Assembly (NCBI GenBank): GCA_937926325.1
Contig: CALAZQ010000297.1
Coordinates: 1 to 11,952 of the forward strand
Length of the DNA: 11,952 bases
Direction: 5' to 3'
Source: an uncultured Planctomycetaceae bacterium
Lineage (GTDB): Bacteria > Planctomycetota > Planctomycetia > Pirellulales > UBA1268
Part shown: positions 5,451 through 11,952 of the stretch, piece by piece
Numbering within the stretch: position 1 is the first letter of the stretch
Layout of the letters: every line of letters starts with the position of its first letter
Translations under genes and position numbers: made by a program
Notes under the pieces: generated by a model
Told to the model about the DNA's origin: nothing
Seen by the model: only the letters and a program-made list of their open reading frames with translations
Database searches by the model: none

Positions 5451-6319
5451 CGGCTGGCCCGACCGTGATCCAGGCAGGCGGTGAAATCCGGACGGAGGTG
5501 CTTGCCGCCCAGGCCGCTGGCCGCCGCGTTGGCTTTGTCCCGACCATGGGAAGCCTGCATGCTGGCCATATCAGCCTGGTTGAGCAGGCGGTCACCGACT
5601 GTGACGACGTCGTCGTCTCGATCTACGTCAACCCGACCCAGTTCGGGCCCGACGAAGACTTCGACCGCTATCCCCGCGACCTCGCCGCCGACTGTCAACG
5701 GCTTAGCCGGCGGGTCCGCTGGGTCTTCGCGCCCGACACGGCCGAGATGTATCCAGCGGGTTGCGCCACTCGGATCGAGGTGGCCGGCCCCGCCGAACGG
5801 TTTGAGGGTCAGCTGCGTCCGGGGCATTTCAGCGGGGTTGCCACAATCGTCTGCCGGCTGTTTCAGGCTGTTCCCGCCGATGCCGCCTATTTTGGGGCCA
5901 AAGACTGGCAGCAGACCCTCGTGATCAGGCGGATGGTAGGCGACCTCGGCCTGCCGGTTGAGGTAATCGTCTGCCCGACCGTGCGCGAGCCCGATGGCCT
6001 GGCGCTCAGTTCCCGCAACGCCTACCTCACGCCCTCTCAACGACAGCAGGCAACGGCCTTATCGGCGGCCCTCAAGCAGGCTCAGGCCGACTGGCAGGCC
6101 GGCTTGTCGGTCGCCGCCATCACTGCGAGCATGGACACCACGCTGAAAAGAGCCGGCATCACCGTTGACTATGCCGATGTGGTTGCAGCCGAGACGCTCG
6201 AGCCACTCGAACCGCCGCCGGCCGAAACAGCCGCCATCGCTCTCGTCGCCGGTCGGCTCGGGGAGACCCGGCTGATCGACAACCTGCCGCTGTCGCCCCG
6301 AGGGGCCGTGTCGTGCTGA
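5447..6319 (+). CDS. panC: Pantothenate synthetase (PanC)
   Basis: PanC joins pantoate and beta-alanine through a pantoyl-adenylate, the last step to pantothenate and so to CoA. The 290-residue length is normal. Motifs in order are FVPTMGSLHAGH (30-41) with the nucleotide-binding HAGH, SIYVNPTQFGPDEDF (58-72), FEGQLRPGHFSGVATIV (119-135), GAKDWQQ (150-156), and PDGLALSSRNAYL (182-194), the KMSKS-like loop. A conserved ETRLIDN lies near the end. Catalytic His, Lys and Arg positions look intact; the common Glu in GEKD is Ala151. It overlaps folK by 4 bp and lgt by 7 bp, implying translational coupling. folK next to pan genes also occurs in E. coli. I see no panB or panD in this window. Confidence 0.96.
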   Translation: MTAGPTVIQAGGEIRTEVLAAQAAGRRVGFVPTMGSLHAGHISLVEQAVTDCDDVVVSIYVNPTQFGPDEDFDRYPRDLAADCQRLSRRVRWVFAPDTAEMYPAGCATRIEVAGPAERFEGQLRPGHFSGVATIVCRLFQAVPADAAYFGAKDWQQTLVIRRMVGDLGLPVEVIVCPTVREPDGLALSSRNAYLTPSQRQQATALSAALKQAQADWQAGLSVAAITASMDTTLKRAGITVDYADVVAAETLEPLEPPPAETAAIALVAGRLGETRLIDNLPLSPRGAVSC

Positions 6320-7386
6320 CCACGCTCTTTCACATTCCCACGCGGATCGAATCTGGCGGTCTCTCGCTGCCGCTGCTGGGGTGGGGGGTGTTGCTGGCCG
6401 TCTGGGCGGTGATCGGTCTTGCCGCGTTGATCTGGACGAGTTGGCGGCACGGAATGGCGGCAGCCGTCCGTTCTCTCGCCCCACCGCTCGCCGTCAGTGG
6501 GGCGATCATCCTCTGGGGACTGCCCGCCCTTGATGATGGGCGGGGAGTGCCCATTCGGGGCTACGGCGTCATGCTGCTGGCCGCGGCCGCGGCCGGCACC
6601 TGGCTGTCGATTGTTCGGGGCCGAGCGATCGGTGTCGACGCCGACACCATCGTTGCGTTGGGGTTGGAAGTCTTCCTGGCCGGGATTGTTGGTGCCCGGC
6701 TGTTCTACGTGATTGAGTACCACGAGCAGTTCTTTCCCCCGGGCCGGGGCCTGCTGGCGGCGATCCCGGCCGTGCTCAACGTGGCTGCCGGTGGGCTGGT
6801 TGTCTTCGGAGCGGTCCCCACCGCTGCGTTGGCGGCCTGGTGGTTTGCCCGGCGACGGCGGCTATCCCTGTTGCAGCTGGCTGACTGCATCGCCCCGGGG
6901 CTGCTGGTGGGGCTGGCACTGGGACGGATCGGCTGCTTTCTCAATGGCTGTTGCTACGGCGGGCTCTGTGACCTGCCCTGGGCGATGCGATTTCCGGCGG
7001 GCAGCCCCCCCTGGTTTGATCAGGTCAGCCGGGGGCTGTTGCCACCCGCCGCGGCGGGGAACGTCGATCTGCCGACGCTGCCGATCCATCCGGCCCAGCT
7101 CTACGCCGCCATTGACGCGGCGATCCTCGCCTGCCTCGCAATCGCCTACACGCCCTTTGCCAGACGCGATGGCGAGGTCTTTGCCCTCGTGCTGACGCTG
7201 CATCCGATCTCCCGCATTGTGCTCGAGCAGATTCGGGTCGATGAGCCGCCCGCCCTCGGCACGCCATTGTCGATTTCGCAGCTGGTTTCCGTGGTTCTGC
7301 TGGTCGCAGCCGCAGGACTCTGGTGGTGGCTGTCGCTGCAGCCACCGAAACCGCAGTCGGCAACCGACGCGGAGGCCTCGGCATGA
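6313..7386 (+). CDS. lgt: Prolipoprotein diacylglyceryl transferase (Lgt), extended planctomycete-type
   Basis: Lgt moves diacylglycerol from phosphatidylglycerol onto the lipobox Cys of prelipoproteins in the inner membrane. This 357-residue protein is hydrophobic throughout. Family motifs are IRGYGVM (81-87), GARLFYV (127-133), GGLVVFG (160-166), GRIGCFLNGCCYGG (204-217), IHPAQLY (258-264) and SRIVLEQIR (300-308). The conserved Arg of GRIG is R205. The position of E. coli N146 is Cys208 and that of E151 is Cys213, as in the GCFL-type subfamily. It is longer than the usual 260-290 residues because about 60-70 residues, with one or two membrane segments (about 20-42 and 56-70), precede the normal first helix. 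The start is GTG 6313, overlapping the panC stop. The last 20 residues are a polar tail, and the stop overlaps the next gene. Confidence 0.9.
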   Translation: MLTTLFHIPTRIESGGLSLPLLGWGVLLAVWAVIGLAALIWTSWRHGMAAAVRSLAPPLAVSGAIILWGLPALDDGRGVPIRGYGVMLLAAAAAGTWLSIVRGRAIGVDADTIVALGLEVFLAGIVGARLFYVIEYHEQFFPPGRGLLAAIPAVLNVAAGGLVVFGAVPTAALAAWWFARRRRLSLLQLADCIAPGLLVGLALGRIGCFLNGCCYGGLCDLPWAMRFPAGSPPWFDQVSRGLLPPAAAGNVDLPTLPIHPAQLYAAIDAAILACLAIAYTPFARRDGEVFALVLTLHPISRIVLEQIRVDEPPALGTPLSISQLVSVVLLVAAAGLWWWLSLQPPKPQSATDAEASA

Positions 7387-7736
7387 AGCCTGACCCCAAC
7401 AATTTGGGTGGGCAGCCGCCAGTGACGATCATCCGCTGCCGTGAGCATGGACCCCTGGTGATTGAACTGCCCTACGACAAAGACGGCCAGCCGCTGGCGG
7501 CCATCAGAATCAACGACCACCTTGGCCAGTCATTCCCGCTGCCCGGCCATAAGCGGGCTGTGGCACTTTGTCGTTGTGGGCAGTCAGCCAGCCGGCCATT
7601 CTGCGACGGCAGTCATCGGCAGTGCGGCTTCCGGGCCGGTGAGGAGGCTCCAGCCGGGGCCGCCGGCAGCAAACCGGCCGAAAAGCGAAACCAGAACAGT
7701 CCCACTGAGGGAGGCGGGTCCGATCCTGGCGGGTAA
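7383..7736 (+). CDS. Small CDGSH-type iron-sulfur protein
   Basis: Residues 63-78, CRCGQSASRPFCDGSH, fit the CDGSH consensus (C-x-C-x2-S-x3-P-x-C-D-G-S-H) exactly. C63, C65, C74 and H78 should ligate a [2Fe-2S] cluster. CDGSH proteins take part in redox sensing and electron or cluster transfer, but bacterial roles are mostly undefined. The preceding part, TIIRCREHGPLVIEL (15-29), is the usual N-terminal strand of such proteins. The roughly 34 residues after the motif are polar, Gly/Ala/Lys/Glu-rich and probably disordered. I chose the ATG at 7383 (117 aa) over an upstream in-frame start because ATGA overlaps the lgt stop. The protein is probably soluble; no signal peptide or membrane segment is seen. 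It is the last gene of the folK-panC-lgt operon. A functional link to lipoprotein maturation is only inferred from position. Confidence 0.88.
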   Translation: MKPDPNNLGGQPPVTIIRCREHGPLVIELPYDKDGQPLAAIRINDHLGQSFPLPGHKRAVALCRCGQSASRPFCDGSHRQCGFRAGEEAPAGAAGSKPAEKRNQNSPTEGGGSDPGG

Positions 7737-7782
7737 TGCGACTGTGCCGTTCACCCAAAACCTTATCAAAACAAGGGTTTGA

Positions 7783-7801
7783 GGGCCTCGGCCCCGTTTT
7801 T
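7783..7801 (+). terminator. Probable intrinsic terminator of the folK operon
   Basis: GGGC-CTCG-GCCC (7783-7794) is a short GC stem followed by CG and TTTTT (7797-7801), 46 bp after the CDGSH gene. An imperfect stem, AAACCTT (about 7758) with AAGGGTTT (7773-7780), lies just upstream. The main stem is short but the loop and T-run are typical. Confidence 0.5.
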
Positions 7802-7822
7802 CACCAGCACAGAGCCGACGAA

Positions 7823-7860
7823 CGATATGGACTCGTCCTCCAGATATCGGTAGTTTTTCT
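7823..7860 (+). terminator. Second hairpin with T-run before the MMPL gene
   Basis: CGATAT (7823-7828) and ATATCG (7844-7849) are exact inverted repeats. Inside, GGAC can pair with GTCC. GTAG and then TTTTTCT follow (7854-7860). The 4-nt gap before the T-run is longer than ideal. It could be a backup terminator or an operator for the MMPL gene. The remaining spacer to 8014 holds another weak hairpin (AGGCTG 7861-7866/CAGCCT 7882-7887) and no clear gene or promoter. Confidence 0.35.
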
Positions 7861-8014
7861 AGGCTGCCAGGGATTGGTAGCCAGCCTGCAGATACCCCGC
7901 CGGGGCCCACGGCCCACTATGAGCGGAGCAAATATTTCCGTTCCGTTTGCCACGCCGGCCATCCCCGCCTGCCCCTAATCGCAATCGAATCAACCTGGTT
8001 CGAACCGAGGCGCA

Positions 8015-10603
8015 ATGTCGCAAAAACCTGGATTTTACGAACGCTACAGTGTCTGGATTCTGGCCGTCCTCGTCTTTCTGCTGCCCATGGTCATCGTGGG
8101 GGCAATTAAGGCCAAAGGGAATAACCGCAACGACGTGAAGGGCTGGCTGCCGCTGGAGTATCCAGAGACGCAGACCTATCGCTTCTTTCGGCAGAACTTC
8201 CAGGGCGAAGAGTTCATCTTGGTCAGCTGGGACGGCTGCACCATGGCCGACCCTCGGCTGGAACTGCTGGCCCGGAAACTGCTCCCGCCGCCGGAGGAAG
8301 CTTCCCGCATCAGCCGGCCGATCTACTTCAAGACGGCCCAGACGGGGCCGCGGGCTGTGGAGCAGATGACCGAAGAACCGCTGAACCTCGATCCTGAGGA
8401 GGCGGTTGACCGGCTCACCGGTGCGCTGATCGGTGACCAGCCGCGGGCTCCGAAAGAGACGGCCGGCCAACAAGCCTCGCCCGCAACCACGGAGGGTTCG
8501 TCTGCCGAAGAACGCTCCCACCGCCAGGTTGCCAAGGTCGAAGATCTCCAGACCTGCCTTGTCCTGACGCTCTCGGATGCCGCCCGTGCGAACCTGCACG
8601 GTGCGATTGACACGATCAAGGATGTGGCAGTCGAAGAGTGCGGCATTCCCGAAAAGACGCTGCACATGGGCGGCCCGCCAGTTGACAACGTGTCGATCGA
8701 CCGGGCGGGTCAGACAAGTGTCACGCTGCTGTTCGGGCTGTCGCTGGTGGTCGGATTCTTCGTGAGCTGGTGGAGCCTCAAGAGCAAAATGCTCGTCGGC
8801 CTCGTGCTGGCTTCGGGTGTCTACAGCATGTTCGCCAGCCTGGCGATCGTCTGGTACTCGGGCTATCCGGTCGATGCCATCCTGCTGACGATGCCGTCGC
8901 TGGTCTACGTCGCCACCACCAGCGGGGCGATTCATCTCGCCAACTACTATCGTGACCAGTTGGCCGAAACGGGCATTCAAAAGGGAGCCGCCGGGGCTTC
9001 GGTACATCACGCGCTGCTGCCGCTTTCGCTGGCCACGGGCACCACGGCCGTCGGCCTGGCGACACTGGCGGTGAGTGAGCTGGTGCCGATCAAGATGTTC
9101 GGCATTTTTTCGGCGATCGGCGTGGTGGTCAGCTTTGTCATTCTGATGACCCTGATGCCCGCCTGCCTCGAACTGTTCCCACCGAAGCTGCGGCTGGGTG
9201 CGACCGCCTCGGAGGAAGATGAAGACACCTGGCGGCCGATCGAAGAGAGTCCCTGGTGGCGGGTTGGCCAGTGGATCACCCGGCACAACATCGCCGTGGC
9301 CACCGTCTGCCTGCTGGTGATGGCCGGCATCGGGTACGGCATGACCCGGGTCGAGAGCAGCGTGCAGTTGATGCGGCTGTTCTCACCGCAGGCCCGCATC
9401 CGCCAGGACTATCGCTGGCTGGAGGACAAGCTTGGCCCGCTGGTACCGATGGAGATTCTGATCCGCTGCGACCAAGAGCAGTGCGACCTGAATTTTCTCG
9501 AGCGGATGGAACTGGTCGATGAGATCCAGCGGGAAATCGGCGACCTCGACGAGGTGGGCAGTTCGCTCTCGACGGTCACCTTTGGCCGCAGCCTCGATGT
9601 CGGCGGTGGTGGCCTCGGCGGGGCCGCTGGCCGGGTCTTCGGCCTGACCGCCCGGACCCGACGCAGCGTGCTCAACCGGCGACTGATCGCCCATCGCGAC
9701 GAATTCCTCGACGGTGACTACCTGCGTGAGGCGGAGGTGGAGGACGAAACCGGCGTCCGCGAACAGGAACTCTGGCGGATCAGTGCCCGGGTGAGTGCGA
9801 CCAAAGAGGTTGACTATGCCGACTTCAAGCGCGACCTGCAGTCCCGGATCGACCCGATTCTCGCCCGCTGTGAGGCTGATGGCGTCAGGGGTGTCTCGGT
9901 CGACTACACCGGCCTCGTGCCGCTCGTTTACAAGGCCCAGCACTCGCTGCTTGACGGCCTGATCGTCGGCTTCATCAGTGACTTTGCGATCATCGTGCTG
10001 GTGATGGTGCTGCTCTGCCGGGCTGCTTCGGCTGGCCTTGTGCTGTTGCTGCCGGCCGCGTTTCCCGCAGTGGTGGTCTTTGGCGGCATGGGCTGGGGCA
10101 ATGCCATCCTCAAAAGCCTGGGCACCGGCAATCTGTTGATCGACATCGGCACCGTGATGGCCCCCAGCGTCGCCCTCGGCGTGACGGTCGATGACGTGGT
10201 GCACTTCATGCTCTGGTTCCGCCGGGGCATTTCTGAAGGCATGGACCGGAAGGCGGCCACCATGCTCGCCTACAAGGGATGCGCCCGGGCGATGTACCAG
10301 AGCTGGGGCGTGATTGGCATTGGTCTCTCGGTGTTCTCGCTGTCACCGTTCGGCCCCACCCAGCGATTTGGCCACATGATGCTGGCGATGCTCACGGTCG
10401 CCCTGGTCGGCAATCTGGTGCTGCTGCCGGCGCTTCTGGCTGGACCGCTGGGAGACATTTTCGGCTGGAGCGTCCTGCGGCTCAACAAAAAGCGGGCCGC
10501 CAAGCAGGACCACCGCCGGGTGAAGACGGAACCGGGCACCGATGCCCTGCCGCATCCCCACGTGCTTCCGGAGCCTGCCACCAAACAGGTCGTCCATGCC
10601 TGA
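8015..10603 (+). CDS. MMPL/RND superfamily transporter, 12 predicted membrane segments
   Basis: The 862-residue protein has the duplicated RND layout. It has TM1 (about 13-31), a large extracytoplasmic loop (32-233) and TM2-6 (about 234-253, 257-281, 289-308, 335-355, 364-386). TM7 (425-443), a second loop (444-645) and TM8-12 (about 648-668, 672-692, 708-730, 763-783, 787-810) follow. Such proteins use proton flux to move lipids, hopanoids or drugs across or out of the inner membrane; the substrate here is unknown. GVTVDDVVHFMLWFRR (722-737) is the TM10 proton-relay type motif with D726-D727. The equivalent site in the first half, SGAIHLANYYRD (303-314), lacks the acidic pair. Loop 1 contains a low-complexity stretch (142-170), and loop 2 a glycine run (530-538). 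The tail after 820 is basic and disordered. Start ATG 8015 has GAGG 4 nt upstream. It overlaps rlmI by 8 bp. No membrane-fusion or outer-membrane partner is nearby. Confidence 0.88.
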   Translation: MSQKPGFYERYSVWILAVLVFLLPMVIVGAIKAKGNNRNDVKGWLPLEYPETQTYRFFRQNFQGEEFILVSWDGCTMADPRLELLARKLLPPPEEASRISRPIYFKTAQTGPRAVEQMTEEPLNLDPEEAVDRLTGALIGDQPRAPKETAGQQASPATTEGSSAEERSHRQVAKVEDLQTCLVLTLSDAARANLHGAIDTIKDVAVEECGIPEKTLHMGGPPVDNVSIDRAGQTSVTLLFGLSLVVGFFVSWWSLKSKMLVGLVLASGVYSMFASLAIVWYSGYPVDAILLTMPSLVYVATTSGAIHLANYYRDQLAETGIQKGAAGASVHHALLPLSLATGTTAVGLATLAVSELVPIKMFGIFSAIGVVVSFVILMTLMPACLELFPPKLRLGATASEEDEDTWRPIEESPWWRVGQWITRHNIAVATVCLLVMAGIGYGMTRVESSVQLMRLFSPQARIRQDYRWLEDKLGPLVPMEILIRCDQEQCDLNFLERMELVDEIQREIGDLDEVGSSLSTVTFGRSLDVGGGGLGGAAGRVFGLTARTRRSVLNRRLIAHRDEFLDGDYLREAEVEDETGVREQELWRISARVSATKEVDYADFKRDLQSRIDPILARCEADGVRGVSVDYTGLVPLVYKAQHSLLDGLIVGFISDFAIIVLVMVLLCRAASAGLVLLLPAAFPAVVVFGGMGWGNAILKSLGTGNLLIDIGTVMAPSVALGVTVDDVVHFMLWFRRGISEGMDRKAATMLAYKGCARAMYQSWGVIGIGLSVFSLSPFGPTQRFGHMMLAMLTVALVGNLVLLPALLAGPLGDIFGWSVLRLNKKRAAKQDHRRVKTEPGTDALPHPHVLPEPATKQVVHA

Positions 10604-11828
10604 TGAGCCGGCCGGGTCTGAACCCCGGGAAGGTTTTCCGCAGGCAGCGGTCTTCGTCAAGCCGAAGCGGGCCCGACCATTTTTTGGCCGGCACCCCTGG
10701 GTGCTCGATTCTGCGGTGCTCCGGGTCGAGGGTGATCCACCCGCGGCCGCTGTCGTCGACCTGCTCACCCATGACGGGCAGTTCATCGGCCGCGGGCTGT
10801 TCAATCCTGCCAGCCGGCTGCGGGTGAGGCTCTACAGCTTCTCGGCCGATGTGCCGCTGGATGATGGCTTCTGGGAAACCCGACTCGGGGCGGCGGTTGC
10901 CCTGCGGCGGCAACTTGGGCTGTTGGGTCCGCAATCGGCCTGCCGGCTGGTCAACAGTGAAGGCGACGGGCTCTCGGGACTCATCGTCGACCGTTACGGT
11001 GACTATCTTGCGGTGCAGCCGACGGCGCTTGCCATGGCTGAGCGGCTGGAGCCGATTTGTGATGTGCTCCAGCAGCAGGTTCGGCCTCGCGGCATCCTGC
11101 TGCGAGGGGCTGAACGGGGGCTCAGCAAACTGGAGGGACTGCACCTGGCCGACCGGCAACTGCGGGGTCAGCGGCCAGAGGGGCCGGTCTTCATCGAGGA
11201 GCACGGGCTGAAGTTTGGTATCGATCTGACTGAAGGCCAGAAGACCGGCTCATACCTCGACCAGCGTGACAACCGGCAGGCCGTCGCCCGTTATGCCGCC
11301 GGCCGTCGGGTCCTCGACATGTTCTGCTACGGCGGTGGCTTCGGTGTGGCTGCTGCCGTGACTGGCCAGGCATCGGCGGTGCTTTCGGTCGATTCCAGTG
11401 GAAAAGCGGTCGCGCTGGCCCGGGCCAATGCCGAACTGAATGCAGCCACCACCATGACGGTGGAGCAGGCTGATGCCTTTGAGAGGCTGGCTGCCCTCCG
11501 AGAGGCCGGTGAACGGTTCGGCATGGTCGTGCTCGACCCACCGAAGTTTGCCCGCAGCCGCTCCTCAGCCAGCGACGCCCTGCGGGCTTACCACCGGATC
11601 AATCGGCTGGCGGTCGAGCTCCTTGAACCAGGCGGCATACTGGTCACCTGCAGCTGCTCTGGTGCGATCAGCCGTGAGGACTTTCTGATGATGCTTTCGG
11701 GTGTTGCCCAGCGAAGCGACCGTATGCTGCAGCTGCTTGAATGCCGTGGGGCAGCGGCCGACCACCCGGTGAATCTTCACTGCCTGGAAGGCGAGTACCT
11801 GAAGTGCGTAATCGCCCGGGTAGCGTGA
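10596..11828 (+). CDS. rlmI: RlmI-type 23S rRNA (cytosine-C5) methyltransferase family, SAM-dependent
   Basis: The 410-residue protein has an N-terminal PUA-like RNA-binding domain (about 17-85), the RlmI/YccW middle segment RLVNSEGDGLSGLIVDRYGD (117-136), and a C-terminal Rossmann methyltransferase. TGSYLDQRDNR (217-227) precedes SAM motif I, VLDMFCYGGGFGVAA (239-253). Motif IV is VVLDPPKFARS (311-321), and TCSCSG (351-356) carries candidate catalytic cysteines. LEGEYLKC ends the fold. E. coli RlmI (396 aa) methylates C1962 of 23S rRNA; the same target is likely but RlmK/other class members are alternatives. The ATG at 10596 overlaps the end of the MMPL gene by 8 bp, so the two are co-transcribed. 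I reject an in-frame start at 10542, which only adds residues encoded inside the MMPL tail. Confidence 0.9.
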   Translation: MPDEPAGSEPREGFPQAAVFVKPKRARPFFGRHPWVLDSAVLRVEGDPPAAAVVDLLTHDGQFIGRGLFNPASRLRVRLYSFSADVPLDDGFWETRLGAAVALRRQLGLLGPQSACRLVNSEGDGLSGLIVDRYGDYLAVQPTALAMAERLEPICDVLQQQVRPRGILLRGAERGLSKLEGLHLADRQLRGQRPEGPVFIEEHGLKFGIDLTEGQKTGSYLDQRDNRQAVARYAAGRRVLDMFCYGGGFGVAAAVTGQASAVLSVDSSGKAVALARANAELNAATTMTVEQADAFERLAALREAGERFGMVVLDPPKFARSRSSASDALRAYHRINRLAVELLEPGGILVTCSCSGAISREDFLMMLSGVAQRSDRMLQLLECRGAAADHPVNLHCLEGEYLKCVIARVA

Positions 11829-11843
11829 GGCCAGCCCCCACCC

Positions 11844-11860
11844 GGCGACGGGATGTCGCC
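11844..11860 (+). terminator. Stem-loop after rlmI
   Basis: GGCGAC-GGGAT-GTCGCC is a perfect 6-bp stem with a 5-nt loop, 16 bp after the rlmI stop. No T-run follows, so it may stabilise the 3' end instead of ending transcription. Confidence 0.35.
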
Positions 11861-11883
11861 AGGAAGCACCAGCAGAATGAGAC

Positions 11884-11909
11884 GAACCTCGGCTTCGCCT
11901 GGTTCTTCT
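11884..11909 (+). terminator. Possible terminator of the MMPL-rlmI unit
   Basis: GAACC (11884-11888) pairs with GGTTC (11901-11905), with an inner GGC-TTC-GCC helix, and is followed by TTCT. It is the second hairpin after rlmI and the better terminator candidate, though its T-run is broken. The rest of the window (to 11952) shows no gene. Confidence 0.4.
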
Positions 11910-11952
11910 GGAAGCCGGGAGCGGAAGCGACCGGACTGGTAGTGCGTTTGAT

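Noticed and set aside
7859..9286. Long minus-strand open frame (about 475 codons) across the start of the MMPL gene
   Set aside because: It is antisense to a clear membrane protein. Its product is His/Gln/Arg-rich with no recognisable domain, as expected from shadow frames in GC-rich coding DNA.
9383..10204. Minus-strand open frame of about 273 codons inside the MMPL gene
   Set aside because: The composition is His/Asp/Gln-rich and typical of an antisense shadow, with no domain.
1..11952. CRISPR array, insertion sequence, prophage or defence island
   Set aside because: No regularly spaced repeats, transposase, integrase, target-site duplications or defence gene families were seen on either strand.

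Overview
The window reads like a stretch of core chromosome from a GC-rich bacterium, most likely a member of the Planctomycetota. The clues are a DUF2617 protein of the form I associate with planctomycetes, an Lgt with an N-terminal extension and a GCFLNGCCYGG-type signature, an 'alternative' GlmU-like protein, weak or absent Shine-Dalgarno sequences, and a large two-cassette MMPL/RND protein. This assignment is inference; no rRNA or other decisive marker is present. I see no phage, transposon, CRISPR or defence genes.

Layout. Left: a tRNA-Leu(CAA) on the minus strand (3-85), then a GlmU-like sugar nucleotidyltransferase/left-handed beta-helix acyltransferase (173-1441, +) closed by a probable intrinsic terminator. 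metF follows (1573-2451, +) from a GTG start with a good ribosome-binding site. Facing it on the minus strand is a two-gene unit: a DUF2617 protein (2996-3535) and, 50 bp downstream, a stand-alone CheY-like receiver (2466-2945). A recognisable promoter and a perfect TTGACCGA inverted repeat precede the DUF2617 gene.

Middle: about 690 bp (up to 830 bp if the GTG start of folK is right) separates the two divergent units. I find no convincing gene in it, but it holds a consensus TTGACA promoter and several good stem-loops, so it could encode a small RNA or a long structured leader. It is followed by a tightly overlapping + strand operon: folK fused to a degraded deoxynucleoside-kinase-like domain, panC, lgt and a small CDGSH iron-sulfur protein. 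It links folate, pantothenate/CoA and lipoprotein biogenesis, and every junction is a start/stop overlap.

Right: a 278-bp hairpin-rich spacer, then a 12-TM MMPL/RND-type transporter (8015-10603) overlapping an RlmI-type rRNA cytosine methyltransferase (10596-11828), with terminator-like hairpins at the end of the window.

Most of this is ordinary housekeeping. The parts worth a second look are the FolK fusion with a broken P-loop, the divergent noncoding region, the DUF2617-receiver pair, the missing canonical residues in Lgt and GlmU, and the functional asymmetry of the two halves of the MMPL protein. I did not find anything that amounts to a clear new system.
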